Assembly (NCBI GenBank): GCA_036397555.1
Contig: DASWIS010000035.1
Span: 1 to 64,000, forward strand
Length of the DNA: 64,000 nt
Direction of reading: 5' to 3'
Origin: Candidatus Zixiibacteriota bacterium
GTDB taxonomy: Bacteria; Zixibacteria; MSB-5A5; WJJR01
The translations under genes and the position numbers were made by a program. Each line of letters starts with the position of its first letter. Within the stretch, counting starts at the first letter, position 1. Below are positions 25,531 through 35,050 of the stretch, one piece after another. A model generated the notes under the pieces. The model saw only the letters and a program-made list of their open reading frames with translations, was not told where the DNA came from and searched no databases.

Positions 25531-26972
25531 TAGCCGACTGATCCTTCCATTTCCAGTTCGATGAGCCGGTTCATCTCGACCGCGTACTCCATCGGGAGCT
25601 GCTTGACGAACGGCTCGAAGAATCCATTGACGATCAGCATGCGCGCCTCATCCTCGGAGAGGCCGCGGCTCTGCAGATAGAAGATCTGTTCTTCGGCGAT
25701 CTTGCTGACGCGCGCCTCGTGCTCGATGCGGACATCCTCAGAGGCGATTTCCATGGTCGGGTACGTGTCCGACCGCGCGCTTTCATCCAGCAGCAGTGCG
25801 TCGCACTCGACCGACACCTTGCAGTTGGTGGCGTTCGGGTATGCCTTCACCAGCCCGCGATAGGAGGCACGGCCGGTCCCCTTCGAAATCGATTTCGACG
25901 TGATCCGCGAGGTGGTGTTCGGCGCGGCGTGAATCACCTTGGCGCCGGCGTCCTGATGCTGGCCATCACCGGCAAACGCCACCGAGAGAATCTCGGCCTT
26001 GGCGCGTTCGCCCATCAGGTACACGCAGGGAAACTTCATGGTCAGCTTCGAGCCGAGGTTGGCGTCGACCCATTCGACGGTGGAGTCCTTGTGTGCGACA
26101 GCGCGCTTGGTGACCAGATTGTAAACGTTGTTGGACCAGTTCTGGATGGTCGTATAACGGATGTACGCGCCGTCGAGCGCTATCAATTCGACGACCGCCG
26201 AGTGCAGCGAGTCGGTCGAGTAGACCGGTGCGGTGCAGCCCTCGATGTAATGCACACGCGCGCCCCGATCGGCGATGATCAGCGTCCGTTCGAACTGCCC
26301 CATGTTCTTGGCGTTGATGCGGAAGTACGCCTGCAGGGGCACCTTCACTTCCGTATCGGGCGGGACATAGATGAAGGATCCGCCGGACCAGACCGCCGAG
26401 TTGAGTGCCGCGAATTTGTTGTCGGCCATCGGAATGACCGAAGCGAAGTGCTCGCGGACGATGTCTTCGTTCTCGCGCAGAGCGGTATCCATATCCTTGA
26501 AGATGATTCCCTGTTTGGTGAGATCGTCGCGCATCGAGTGGTAGACCACTTCGGATTCATACTGCGCCGAGACGCCGCCCAGGAACTTCTGTTCCGCTTC
26601 GGGGATACCGAGACGATCAAACGTCTTCTTGATGTACGCGGGGACATCATCCCAATTGGTTTCCTGCTTTTCGCTGGAACGGACAAAGTAGCGGATTTTG
26701 TCGAATTCAATCGAATTCAACAGGGCGGTGTCGCCCCAGGTGGGCATCGGCTTGGCGAGAAACGTATCGAGTGATGCGTGCCGGAACTGCCGCATCCAAT
26801 CGGGTTCATGCTTCAGTTGCGAAATCATCTCCACGACTTCGTGATTGAGACCAACCGGCGCCCGATGGAAGTACTCCTCCGGATCGGCGAACCCATAACG
26901 GGTCGCGTAGTCCTCGCGAACGCTGATGTCGTTTTGCTTTTGGACGTGCCGTGTTTTCGAAAGTTCAGTCAT
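25530..26972 (-). CDS. sufB: SufB, Fe-S cluster scaffold subunit
   Basis: The 480-residue protein has the SufB hallmarks: [14 protein letters not shown] at the N-terminus, [18 protein letters not shown], and [17 protein letters not shown]. The Cys equivalent to E. coli SufB Cys405 is absent ([12 protein letters not shown]), as in Gram-positive SufB proteins. This agrees with the presence of SufU instead of SufE/SufA. It lies between sufC (18 bp upstream) and sufD (1-bp overlap). Confidence 0.93.
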   Translation of the reverse strand: MTELSKTRHVQKQNDISVREDYATRYGFADPEEYFHRAPVGLNHEVVEMISQLKHEPDWMRQFRHASLDTFLAKPMPTWGDTALLNSIEFDKIRYFVRSSEKQETNWDDVPAYIKKTFDRLGIPEAEQKFLGGVSAQYESEVVYHSMRDDLTKQGIIFKDMDTALRENEDIVREHFASVIPMADNKFAALNSAVWSGGSFIYVPPDTEVKVPLQAYFRINAKNMGQFERTLIIADRGARVHYIEGCTAPVYSTDSLHSAVVELIALDGAYIRYTTIQNWSNNVYNLVTKRAVAHKDSTVEWVDANLGSKLTMKFPCVYLMGERAKAEILSVAFAGDGQHQDAGAKVIHAAPNTTSRITSKSISKGTGRASYRGLVKAYPNATNCKVSVECDALLLDESARSDTYPTMEIASEDVRIEHEARVSKIAEEQIFYLQSRGLSEDEARMLIVNGFFEPFVKQLPMEYAVEMNRLIELEMEGSVG

Positions 26973-26990
26973 AATGCCGCGCTCCCTTCC

Positions 26991-27788
26991 TTATGCCACC
27001 GCGGCGGCGACTGCGTTGACCTCGTTGATGATCCAGTCGTACCCCTTCTCCTCCAGTGTCGCGGCCAGTTCGGGTCCGCCCGAACGAACGATGCGCCCGT
27101 CGTAGAAGACATGCACGTACTGGGGTTTGACGAAATTCAGTATGCGTTGGTAGTGCGTGACCAGGAGCACGCCCACGTTGCGCGCGACGACTTCGTTGAT
27201 GCCGTGCGCGACAATCTTCAGCGCGTCGATGTCCAATCCCGAATCGGTTTCGTCCAACAGCGCGATTTTCGGCTGCAACACCGCCATCTGGAGAACTTCC
27301 AGACGCTTCTTTTCGCCGCCGGAGAAGCCATCATTGACATAGCGCGTCGCAAAACCCGGATCGATGCTGAGCTTTTCGAATTCAGCGAGCAGCGTCCGAC
27401 GAAATCCCTTGAGCCGTTCCTCGTCGTTGTTGGTGATCGCTTTCAAGGCCGAACGCATGAAGTTGGCGACTGTCACGCCCGGTACCGCGACCGGGTATTG
27501 AAAAGCGAGGAACATGCCCTTGCGCGCCTTTTCGTGCGGATCAAGCTCGGTGACATCCTCGCCGTCGATGAAGACTTTGCCCTTGGTCAACTCATAGGAC
27601 GGGTGCCCCGCCAGCGCGTTGGCCAGCGTGCTCTTTCCCGACCCGTTGGGGCCCATCAGCGCGTGAATTTCGCCAGGTCGGATCGCAAGCGAAACGCCTT
27701 TGACGACCTCCTTGCCCTCGATCTCCACGTGGACATTCTCACAGCGAAAGACTGCTTCATTGTGGGTCATCGTATCGTTCACTCCCAT
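26991..27788 (-). CDS. sufC: SufC, ABC-type ATPase of the SUF scaffold
   Basis: The 265-residue ATPase has Walker A GPNGSGKST, the SufC-type signature FSGGEKKRLEVLQM, and Walker B KIALLDETDSGLDIDAL. It drives conformational change in SufB/SufD. The start shown has AGGGG 5 bases upstream; a second Met six codons later is possible. It follows the regulator gene by 9 bp. Confidence 0.93.
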   Translation of the reverse strand: MGVNDTMTHNEAVFRCENVHVEIEGKEVVKGVSLAIRPGEIHALMGPNGSGKSTLANALAGHPSYELTKGKVFIDGEDVTELDPHEKARKGMFLAFQYPVAVPGVTVANFMRSALKAITNNDEERLKGFRRTLLAEFEKLSIDPGFATRYVNDGFSGGEKKRLEVLQMAVLQPKIALLDETDSGLDIDALKIVAHGINEVVARNVGVLLVTHYQRILNFVKPQYVHVFYDGRIVRSGGPELAATLEEKGYDWIINEVNAVAAAVA

Positions 27789-27797
27789 CGTTACCCC

Positions 27798-28331
27798 TTA
27801 GTTCACCGACTCGATGTCGGATCTCAGTTCAAACCGTTCTGGCGGCCGTGTGTTTCGAGCCAACAGTTCTTCGACCGTGTCTTTCAAGTGGCGGTGCAGC
27901 GCCACCGTCGCCTGCGCCTCGCCATCGATCAGATCCGCCAAGCGGATCCGGTGCAAAACCCCACCGAAAAGGCCGTCAAGGATACCCCACAGCGACCGCA
28001 CCGAGCAAGCGCCGGAGTTTACGCAAATCGAAACCTGCCCGGCGTGCCGACCGCAGAAGTCAGCGTCGTACATCCGCCCGCCCAGCAACTCAAGAACGCG
28101 CCCGACACTGATTTCGGTCGGATTCCCCTTCAGGACATACCCTCCGGAGCGCCCGCGCACACTTTCGACGAGGTCGGCTTCGCGGAGTACCATAAGCAAT
28201 TTGCGCGCATGGGCGACGGTAATCCCTTCGGCCTCGGCGATCTCATTAATCGTCAGCGAATGTTTGTCCTGCGCCCGCCCTAATTGAAGCAGGCACCGCA
28301 ACCCGTACTCTTCTAAGGCGCTGATCTTCAT
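27798..28331 (-). CDS. Rrf2-family transcriptional regulator of the SUF operon
   Basis: The 177-residue protein starts MKISALEEYGLRCLLQL, the classic Rrf2 N-terminus, so I use this Met and not one 7 codons earlier. A winged helix occupies residues 5-75. The cluster-binding segment FCGRHAGQVSIC...GACSVRSLW has three Cys with C-x9-C-x5-C spacing, wider than in IscR. The last ~35 residues are longer than usual. As first gene of the operon it probably senses iron-sulfur status and represses its own promoter through the inverted repeat at 28367-28390. Confidence 0.9.
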   Translation of the reverse strand: MKISALEEYGLRCLLQLGRAQDKHSLTINEIAEAEGITVAHARKLLMVLREADLVESVRGRSGGYVLKGNPTEISVGRVLELLGGRMYDADFCGRHAGQVSICVNSGACSVRSLWGILDGLFGGVLHRIRLADLIDGEAQATVALHRHLKDTVEELLARNTRPPERFELRSDIESVN

Positions 28332-28366
28332 GCGTTTATCTCGTCTGGCCACTCTTGGCCGTCTAT

Positions 28367-28390
28367 ATAGTATACGAAACAGTAATCTAT
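28367..28390. promoter_or_regulatory. Candidate Rrf2 operator
   Basis: ATAGTATAC, six bases, GTAATCTAT form an imperfect dyad (half-site ATAG-ww-TAC). It covers the -10 box and most of the spacer of the SUF promoter, which suits autorepression by the first gene. Confidence 0.5.
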
Positions 28391-28397
28391 TTGTGAA
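28369..28397 (-). promoter_or_regulatory. SUF operon promoter
   Basis: On the minus strand TTCACA, a 17-bp spacer and TATACT lie 38 bp before the rrf2 start. This is one of the best consensus matches in the window. Confidence 0.65.
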
Positions 28398-28912
28398 GAG
28401 GAATCGTGGCTTTCTGACAAGTCAAGTAGAAACCGGTCCGTGATCCCACTTGAGTCAGGCCAGAAGCCGAGTAGAGTCCGGCCAAGCCATTCGGCCACAA
28501 AGATTTGTCAACAGACGGAACTTGGTCAAGTCAGCAGAAGGGGAAACGATGATGGTCATCCGTATTGTATTCCAGGCATTCCAACCGAAGTTCGGCAAGG
28601 TCAAGGTAGAGTCGATGGTTGGTAATTGGGGGTTGAAGTTCCTCAACACCGCCACACTCAAGAGGGCCACCATGTCCAACAGATCTCTCAGGACCGTATG
28701 ACACACGCGTTCTGGAGAGCGATTACGAGTGTTTCGCCGACTGAGAAGCCGCGTTTCACAAGGTCAACGCCGTGAAAAAGCGGCAGGAGTGCTAAAGCCC
28801 GTTCGTGTCAGTGACCGAATGCGGCCGACGGGAGATCGGCACCGCCGTTCGGTAACAGAAACAGGAAGCGTCAGCAGGACGCTTCCTGTTTGGATTTCGT
28901 ACTGCACGCAGA
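28398..28912. other. Intergenic region with two hairpins
   Basis: Between the SUF promoter and the sod gene no convincing protein is present; short open frames near 28450-28700 lack family features. A hairpin near 28812-28856 (GTGACCGAATGCGG with CCGCCGTTCGGTAAC) and a strong one at 28859-28891 precede the end of sod. Nothing else was recognised. Confidence 0.5.
28859..28891 (-). terminator. Terminator-like hairpin after sod
   Basis: AAACAGGAAGCGTC and GACGCTTCCTGTTT form a perfect 14-bp stem with a 5-base loop, 21 bp beyond the sod stop. The flanking A and T runs make it usable in both directions. Confidence 0.65.
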
Positions 28913-29554
28913 CTACACGGCGACTGTCGCGCCGCTCATGGCCTGTGTGAAACGTTTCGCAACCTCGTCCCAGTTGATCACCTTCCAAAAGGCGGCGATG
29001 TAGTCCGGACGGCGATTCTGATACTTCAGATAGTACGCGTGTTCCCAGACATCAAGCCCGAGGATCGGCGTGCAGGCGCAATCGACGACCCCCTTCATCA
29101 GCGGATTGTCCTGATTGGGCGTCGAACAGACGCAGAGCGAGTTGTCCTTGACACCCAGCCAGGCCCAGCCGGATCCGAATCGTGTCGTGGCCGCAGCCGC
29201 GAATTTCTCTTTGAACCCATCGAAGCCGCCGAAGGCGCTCTTGATCGCATTCTCCAGATCGCCCTTGGGTTGTCCACCGCCGCCCGGCTTCATCAGTTTC
29301 CAAAACATGGAGTGATTGAAGTGGCCGCCGCCGTTGTTGCGCACCGCTGTGCGCTTGGCATCGGGGACTTTGGATAAATCGGCGATCAACTGATGCACCG
29401 GCAAGTCGCCGAGTCCGGTGCCGTCGAGCGCGGCGTTGAGATTGTTGACGTACGCCTGATGATGCTTGCCATGATGGATTTCCATCGTCGTCTTGTCGAT
29501 GTGCGGCTCCAGTGCATCGTGCGGGTACGGAAGATTGGGTAGCGTGTGCGGCAT
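28913..29554 (-). CDS. sodA: Superoxide dismutase, Mn/Fe family (Mn-type features)
   Basis: The 213-residue protein has all four metal ligands: His27 (EIHHGKHH), His81 (FNHSMFW), Asp168 and His172 ([19 protein letters not shown]). [18 protein letters not shown] and the [11 protein letters not shown] motif are closer to manganese enzymes, although metal choice cannot be proven from sequence. No signal peptide is seen, so it is cytoplasmic. Its position beside the SUF operon fits oxidative-stress protection, but the transcripts look separate. Confidence 0.92.
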   Translation of the reverse strand: MPHTLPNLPYPHDALEPHIDKTTMEIHHGKHHQAYVNNLNAALDGTGLGDLPVHQLIADLSKVPDAKRTAVRNNGGGHFNHSMFWKLMKPGGGGQPKGDLENAIKSAFGGFDGFKEKFAAAATTRFGSGWAWLGVKDNSLCVCSTPNQDNPLMKGVVDCACTPILGLDVWEHAYYLKYQNRRPDYIAAFWKVINWDEVAKRFTQAMSGATVAV

Positions 29555-29597
29555 GTGCTGCTCCTCCCTGGATTATGAGTGGGCAATATAACGATGC

Positions 29598-30719
29598 TCA
29601 GCTTGATCCCTTAACGATTCCTTCGAAAACTTCCGCAAACTGCGCGCGCTGCGACGCGGTGCCGACCGTGACCCGGATGCAGCGCGACAACGGCGCTTCA
29701 CCCGGCATACGAACAAAAACGCCATGCCGTTGAAGGCGCGCCAGAATATCCCGGGCACGATCGGCGCCGCCGATGTCGATGCAGACGAAGTTGGTCGACG
29801 ACGCGATCGTCGGCAGCCCGAGACGATCGGCCAGTGCCATATACTCGAGTCGCCCTGCGGCGACTGCGTCGATGACGGATGTGATGAACGCTTGATCCCC
29901 CAGAGAAGCCAACGCTCCCGCTTGAGCAACCCGATTGACCTCAAATTGGTTGCGAATCTTGTTGACGGCATCCGTGACATCCGTGTGCGCGATCACGTAT
30001 GCGATCCGTGCGCCCGCCATGCCATGGGCCTTTGAAAACGTCCGAAACCGAACTAATCGCGGATCATCCGTGCGGATCGCCGGCACCTCTTCCGCAGAGG
30101 CGAATTCGCCATAGGCCTCATCCAGCGCGAGCATGCAATCGGGCGGAAGCGAATTCAACAAGGCGTCAATGTCGACGGCGTGGTGACAGGTGCCGGAGGG
30201 ATTGTCGGGATTGCCGAGATAGACCAAGCGCGCACCGAGTGCGTGCGCATTCTGCGACAGACGCTCCAAATCCTGGCGATCGTCGGCGGCATACGGCACA
30301 CGGTGCAGCGTGCCGCCGTATCCGATTGCGTGATAATTGAATGTCGGGTAGGTACCCAGAGATGTCACGACGTGCGTGCCCGGCTCGACGAAGGCGCGGA
30401 CGATCAAGCCGAGCAGTCCATCGATACCGCTGCCGACGACGATGTGATCGATGTCGATCCGGTGATGCGCCGCCAGCCCGGCGCGCAGATCGTAATTCTC
30501 GGGGTCGGCATACCACGACGTCTGCGCGATCGCGGCGCGCATCGCCTGCTGCGCTCCTGGGGAGATGCCGAAGGCGCTCTCGTTGGCGCCCAGGCGCAGG
30601 GCAAGTGGGGATCCGGTGCGTCGCTCGATCGCCTCGGGTGCAACGAACGGCACGCTCGGCGGCAGCGCCGCAACCGTCGTGCTCAACGGAGGACGAATCA
30701 TGCTGGGTTTCATGGACAT
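29598..30719 (-). CDS. hisC: Histidinol-phosphate aminotransferase-like class I/II aminotransferase
   Basis: This is a PLP enzyme of about 373 residues: LGANESAFGIS, VGSGIDGLLGLIVRAF, YLGNPDNPSGT, LDEAYGEFA, FRTFSKAHGMAGARIAYV (Schiff-base Lys) and IRVTVGT. These fit HisC and its close paralogues acting on aromatic or other amino acids. No other his gene is nearby, so histidine synthesis is likely but not proven. The open frame extends about 83 codons further upstream over the divergent gene's promoter; the Met at 30719 has GGCGGA 11 bases upstream. Confidence 0.82.
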   Translation of the reverse strand: MSMKPSMIRPPLSTTVAALPPSVPFVAPEAIERRTGSPLALRLGANESAFGISPGAQQAMRAAIAQTSWYADPENYDLRAGLAAHHRIDIDHIVVGSGIDGLLGLIVRAFVEPGTHVVTSLGTYPTFNYHAIGYGGTLHRVPYAADDRQDLERLSQNAHALGARLVYLGNPDNPSGTCHHAVDIDALLNSLPPDCMLALDEAYGEFASAEEVPAIRTDDPRLVRFRTFSKAHGMAGARIAYVIAHTDVTDAVNKIRNQFEVNRVAQAGALASLGDQAFITSVIDAVAAGRLEYMALADRLGLPTIASSTNFVCIDIGGADRARDILARLQRHGVFVRMPGEAPLSRCIRVTVGTASQRAQFAEVFEGIVKGSS

Positions 30720-30924
30720 AGAGTGGGATTTCCGCCCTGCGACCCGACTCGCGAAGGACCGCATTATACGGATTCCCGGGATTGGCCGGGGCGGATTTCC
30801 TGCCGTCGAAGGAACTGAGACCCGATTTTTCGTGTTCAGCCCCGTGACCGTTGCGACGACACCCCCATCAATGATTATATTGATGAGCGGACGCGCGTTG
30901 TTCGCGGCGGCACAGGTTCGGATC

Positions 30925-31851
30925 GTGAACAAACCCCTGATCATCGTCGGAATGTCACTATTGGGCACCGCCTGGTGGTCCCCAACGCTTCAGGCCCAGG
31001 GCACGATCTTCGGCGTGGTCCGTAACGCCGACCTCAGTACACCGGGGACGAACGATGTGCGTTGGGTGGGATTCCTGGACAACACCGATGAAGAGATTCG
31101 CATCGAGACAAACGTCGGCTCGGGGTATGAGAGTGGAAACTGGTTCGACGATTTCCAGAACTATACGACCGAAGCGGCCGGCAATCCGTATGACTTCCAC
31201 TTTGTGAACACCGCCAATGGCCAGGCATTACGACATGAAGGACCGATTCCGGACAACTCTTTTCAGCAGGAAGATGTGCAACTGGCTGTAACGTCGGTTC
31301 CCGCGCAGCCGACCGGATTGACAGGCGCTGTCATCGCTACGGCGACAGTCCGCTTGTCATGGGGCATGACCCCCGGGCTGAGCTACCATGTCTACCGGCG
31401 CGACGCCTCCAACAACAGCGTCTATCGCCGTCTGGATGACCCGACCGGCAATCTTGGCAATCCCGGTGTCGCCGATTCATTCTTCATCGACGCCGCCACT
31501 GATGGCGTCACTGACTACACCTATCTCCTCATCGCCGAAGATGATGCCGGAAACTGGTCGGCACACTCCGAAGAGTTGACGATTTCCTCGGGCGGCGATG
31601 CTTGCGCCTGCGACTGCTTCGGCGACCCGCAGTGTGACGGCACGGTCAATGTGTTCGATGTGGTTCTCGCAACCGGCGTTGCCTTCCGCAGCGAAGCCCC
31701 GATTCCCGATCCGAATCCGCAGTGCCCGCTTCTCACCACCGATGTCGACTGTTCCGGCGCAACGAACGTGTTCGACGTCGTCCGCTTCGTCGATGTCGCC
31801 TTCCGCAATGGAGACATCGGGGACGCCTTCTGTAATCCCTGTGCCCATTAG
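30925..31851 (+). CDS. Secreted FN3-like protein with paired dockerin-like C-terminus
   Basis: From a GTG at 30925 the product is 308 residues with a clear signal peptide (NKPLIIVGMSLLGTAWW, cut near LQAQG). An ATG at 30883 would only lengthen the n-region. An N-terminal beta-rich region precedes a fibronectin III-like domain (about 125-220, SYHVYRRDASNNS). From about 226 come two dockerin-like repeats, CDGTVNVFDVV and CSGATNVFDVV, ending in FCNPCAH. It is the first gene of a plus-strand block of secreted proteins and is divergent from hisC. Confidence 0.75.
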   Translation: MNKPLIIVGMSLLGTAWWSPTLQAQGTIFGVVRNADLSTPGTNDVRWVGFLDNTDEEIRIETNVGSGYESGNWFDDFQNYTTEAAGNPYDFHFVNTANGQALRHEGPIPDNSFQQEDVQLAVTSVPAQPTGLTGAVIATATVRLSWGMTPGLSYHVYRRDASNNSVYRRLDDPTGNLGNPGVADSFFIDAATDGVTDYTYLLIAEDDAGNWSAHSEELTISSGGDACACDCFGDPQCDGTVNVFDVVLATGVAFRSEAPIPDPNPQCPLLTTDVDCSGATNVFDVVRFVDVAFRNGDIGDAFCNPCAH

Positions 31852-32121
31852 GCGCGCACGCTCGTTCCGAACTGACATATGCGCCTCAGGTGCGCGCTGG
31901 CCCTGACCAAAAGCTTGTCCGCCTTGGTGGACGGTCAGGCCACATCGCCCATTCCGTTTCCCCCGGTCATCCCCGCTCCCCAGCGCGGGCAGTGATCCTG
32001 TTGCATTCCTGCCCCGAAACCGTATCTTTCGCATTAGTCGGCCGCCCTGAAGCGGCCGGTCGCTCGCACACGCATCGACAGTACACAGAGTCGTAACCGG
32101 GTAACCTCACGAGGAGGAAGT

Positions 32122-34029
32122 ATGCGTCATCGTATCGTTTTGGCGTTGGGGGCAATGGTATGCCTGGCCATCGCCGCCGGATCGGCCGGGGCCGCCGTGC
32201 CGCAGTTGGTCAACTATCAGGGGATCGTGCTCGACTCCACGGGGGTACCGGTGCCCGACGGCGTCTATTCGATGCGGTTTTTCATCTACGACGATGAGAT
32301 CGCCGGGAGTGTGTTGTGGGCGGAGCTGAATCCCGCGGTGCAGGTGACCGGCGGAACATTCAATGTCCTGCTGGGTTCGATTGAGCCGCTGCACGACACG
32401 GTGTTCTCCGGCACCAACCGTTGGCTGCAAGTCCTGTTTGTGAGTCAACTCCTCACACCGCGGACGCAGTTGGTATCGACGCCATTTTCACATCGGATCT
32501 CGACGGTCGACGGCGCTTCCGGCGGCGACATTACCGGCGACGTGACGATTACCAGCAGTTCGATCGGAAATACGTTCGAAGTCGTCAACACCGGCGGCGG
32601 ACGGGGCGGCCGATTCGAAGTGAGCGCCGGGAGCACCGAACCAGCCGTTCTCGGTGTGAGCATGGGCGCGGTGGCGGGGCAGTTTTTCAACGACGGCGGC
32701 GGGGACGGTCTCATTTCGGCCTCGACCGGCGCCGGGTACGGCGTGGACGCCAGCAGCTCATTCGGGACCGCCATACGCGGGGCGGCGGGGACATCCGGAT
32801 ACGGCCTGTATGGCAGCAGTTCGACGGGAACGGGTGTGTACGGGTCGTCGGGCAGCACATCGAGCAATGCCAAAGCCGTCCATGGTCATCTGACTACAAC
32901 CTCTCCCGGATCGTACGCAGCAGCAGTGCGCGGCGAAAATGCCGGGACCGGCCTCAATGGCGTCGGTGTCTGGGGCTCGCATGAAGGCGGGGGTTGGGGA
33001 GTGTACGGTACGTCACAGAATATTCTGGGTCGCGGAGTTTATGGGTTGTCGAGCGCCGGAATCGGTGTGTTCGGTGAATCGTCCACCGGCGCGGGCGTGT
33101 ACGGCTTCTCGGAAACCAGCTACGGTGTCTGGGGCAACAGCAACTCGACGCATGCGGTATTCGGCACGACCGGTTTGTCGGGCGCCGCCGGTATTTACGG
33201 TCGCAATACCAGCAGTGGCTCCAATGCCCAGGCCATTCGCGGAGTGCTCGACAATACATCGGCGGGAAGTTTTTCGGCGGCCGTGCGCGGTGAGAACAAG
33301 GGCACCGGGCTGACGGGAATCGGCGTGTACGGTTCTCACGCCGGCAGCGGCTGGGGCGTCTATGGCGAGGCGAATGGCGGGGCATTCAGCCGTGGCGTCT
33401 ACGGCGCAAGCGACGACGGTGTCGGGCTCTACGGGCACTCCGACAATAACCTGTCGGGATACTTCACCGGCAGCCGAGTAGAGATCATCGGCGGCAGCGA
33501 TGCCTCCATCGGCGGGTTTGCCAGCGGCTATCTCGTCCTGGGTCAATCGAACGCGGCGAACATTGTGCTGGATAACAATGAAATCATAGCGCGCGACAAC
33601 GGCGTGTCAGCGATGCTGCACCTGCAGGCCGATGGCGGGCAGGTCGGCATCGGGGCGTCGGGCATCAGCTTTTCGTCGAACTACATTCTTGGCGTCGACG
33701 GCCGTGCGCTTTTTGAGGAGGTGGAAGTCCAACTCTCCGGTTCGTGGCCGGACTATGTGTTCGATGAGGACTACGAACTGATGCCGCTGGATCAGGTCGA
33801 GCGGCATATCAAAGATCGCAAGCACCTGCCGGGACTGCCATCCGCCAGCGAAATTGAAGAGGGCACACTGCCCTTGGGAGAGATGCAGACGAAGCTTCTG
33901 GAAAAGATCGAAGAGCTCACGCTCCACGTTATTGCTCTCAACAAGCAACTCGAATCGGCAGCCGGCGACAACGCGCAACTCCGCGAACGGGTTGCGACAC
34001 TGGAATCGGCCAACACGGAGATTGACTAA
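32122..34029 (+). CDS. Secreted GVYG-repeat protein with tail-fibre/S74-like C-terminal domain
   Basis: The 635-residue protein has a signal peptide (1-24) and a conserved N-terminal domain (about 25-130, VNYQGIVLDSTG, RTQLVSTPFSHR) seen in many FCB secreted proteins. About 300 residues of Gly/Ser-rich repeats follow, built on GVYGxS/GxGVYG units. A C-terminal region from about 530 reads YELMPLDQVERHIKDRKHLPG and then GEMQTKLLEKIEELTLHVI, ending in a coiled coil. That tail resembles the intramolecular-chaperone end of phage tail-spike proteins, so a trimeric surface fibre is likely. GGAGGAAGT precedes the ATG. Its stop overlaps the next start (TAATG). Confidence 0.75.
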   Translation: MRHRIVLALGAMVCLAIAAGSAGAAVPQLVNYQGIVLDSTGVPVPDGVYSMRFFIYDDEIAGSVLWAELNPAVQVTGGTFNVLLGSIEPLHDTVFSGTNRWLQVLFVSQLLTPRTQLVSTPFSHRISTVDGASGGDITGDVTITSSSIGNTFEVVNTGGGRGGRFEVSAGSTEPAVLGVSMGAVAGQFFNDGGGDGLISASTGAGYGVDASSSFGTAIRGAAGTSGYGLYGSSSTGTGVYGSSGSTSSNAKAVHGHLTTTSPGSYAAAVRGENAGTGLNGVGVWGSHEGGGWGVYGTSQNILGRGVYGLSSAGIGVFGESSTGAGVYGFSETSYGVWGNSNSTHAVFGTTGLSGAAGIYGRNTSSGSNAQAIRGVLDNTSAGSFSAAVRGENKGTGLTGIGVYGSHAGSGWGVYGEANGGAFSRGVYGASDDGVGLYGHSDNNLSGYFTGSRVEIIGGSDASIGGFASGYLVLGQSNAANIVLDNNEIIARDNGVSAMLHLQADGGQVGIGASGISFSSNYILGVDGRALFEEVEVQLSGSWPDYVFDEDYELMPLDQVERHIKDRKHLPGLPSASEIEEGTLPLGEMQTKLLEKIEELTLHVIALNKQLESAAGDNAQLRERVATLESANTEID

Positions 34030-34985
34030 TGGAGACGCTACAACGGCAGTGCCGCAACGGCACCTGCGTTCGCGTTGCCGTGCTGGGCGGACTCACGGCG
34101 GCCATGTTGTGCGCGGTGTTGGATCGTCCGGCCGGCGCCGAAGGAGTGCCGATTTCGCACCAGTGGTATCGCGCCGCCTACAACGCCGGCGACACGGTAC
34201 GGGTCACGCAGGACCATTACACGCATACGCCGCCCAACAAGATCGACATGATCGGTGTGCCGGAAGGCGGATATCACCGGATTCGTGCCGCCGCGCCGGG
34301 GATCGTCCGCGTGGCGATCGACGTCAATTCGGAATGCTGTTCGGACACGTTTACGAGCGGTGTTTCCGCCTGCGCGGGCTGCAATAATTTTGTCTGGATC
34401 GAACACCCCAACGGAGAGTGGACCAAGTACACGCACTTTATGCAGGACAGCGTATTCGTCGACTCCGGCGACTGTGTCAGCGCGGGAACGCTGCTGGGAA
34501 TCGAGGGCGATGTCGGCCACACCAGCGGCGGGGCCTCCTGGGATCGTCCCGCCGATCCATGCTATGATCCCTCGGATACGACCGTTGTGGTCAACGGCAA
34601 TCAGTGCGGAATCCATTTGCACTTTGAGGTGCTCTACGATCGTCTCGGTCCCGACCCACAATTGCGCATTCCGCTGGTCTGCGGGTCGGCGACGGGATTC
34701 TATGTGAAATCCGACACTTTGATTGCGGGATCATGCGGGAGCTTTTCGTGTTCGGCGGATATCCTCATGCCCGTCAGTGCGGTTGCGGGGAATCTGGTGC
34801 GGGTGGTGCAGGCGTCGAATTCGATTTCGGCTAACGGTTATGAAGTGCTCGACGATGCCAGCGTGGCCTTCATCGCCGGCAACAAGATCACACTCAGTCC
34901 CGGGTTTCATGTCGAGCGCGGCGCATACTTTCACGGCTGGATTGACGACTGCAATGGTCAGGTCAGCGGCTGCCCGAGCCCGTAG
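34029..34985 (+). CDS. Secreted M23-like (LytM fold) peptidase with 3-coathanger-type C-terminus
   Basis: The 318-residue protein has an N-terminal hydrophobic export segment (about 14-37). The M23 zinc residues appear in order: a His/Asp region in DHYTHTPPNKIDM (about 59-71), HFMQDS, GDVGHTSGG, and the HxH motif GIHLHFEV near residue 200. The domain has an eight-Cys insertion rich in disulfide candidates. The last ~65 residues, with SNSISANGYEVLDDASVAF and AGNKITLSPGFHVERGAYF, match the 3-coathanger stack type found at the ends of FCB secreted proteins. It may cut peptidoglycan or protein cross-links. It overlaps the upstream gene by one base, implying coupled expression with the fibre-like protein. 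Confidence 0.75.
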   Translation: METLQRQCRNGTCVRVAVLGGLTAAMLCAVLDRPAGAEGVPISHQWYRAAYNAGDTVRVTQDHYTHTPPNKIDMIGVPEGGYHRIRAAAPGIVRVAIDVNSECCSDTFTSGVSACAGCNNFVWIEHPNGEWTKYTHFMQDSVFVDSGDCVSAGTLLGIEGDVGHTSGGASWDRPADPCYDPSDTTVVVNGNQCGIHLHFEVLYDRLGPDPQLRIPLVCGSATGFYVKSDTLIAGSCGSFSCSADILMPVSAVAGNLVRVVQASNSISANGYEVLDDASVAFIAGNKITLSPGFHVERGAYFHGWIDDCNGQVSGCPSP

Positions 34986-35050
34986 GACGGTATCCGATCC
35001 GGAATACCTGGGATCGGATCGGAACACGCACGTGAGACCGTGAGGCGATC

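Noticed and set aside
24229-28287. Several long plus-strand open frames (up to 501 codons) across the SUF genes
   Set aside because: They mirror GC-rich codon use of sufD, sufB, sufC and rrf2 on the minus strand, and their translations have no recognisable domain.
28450-28701. 83-codon plus-strand frame in the gap between suf and sod
   Set aside because: No ribosome-binding site, no domain, and basic composition typical of non-coding DNA.
32700-33460. Considered a CRISPR array or tandem DNA repeat because of regular GGCGTGTACGG-like units
   Set aside because: The repeats are in frame, vary at third positions and encode GVYG units of the fibre-like protein; there are no uniform spacers and no cas genes.
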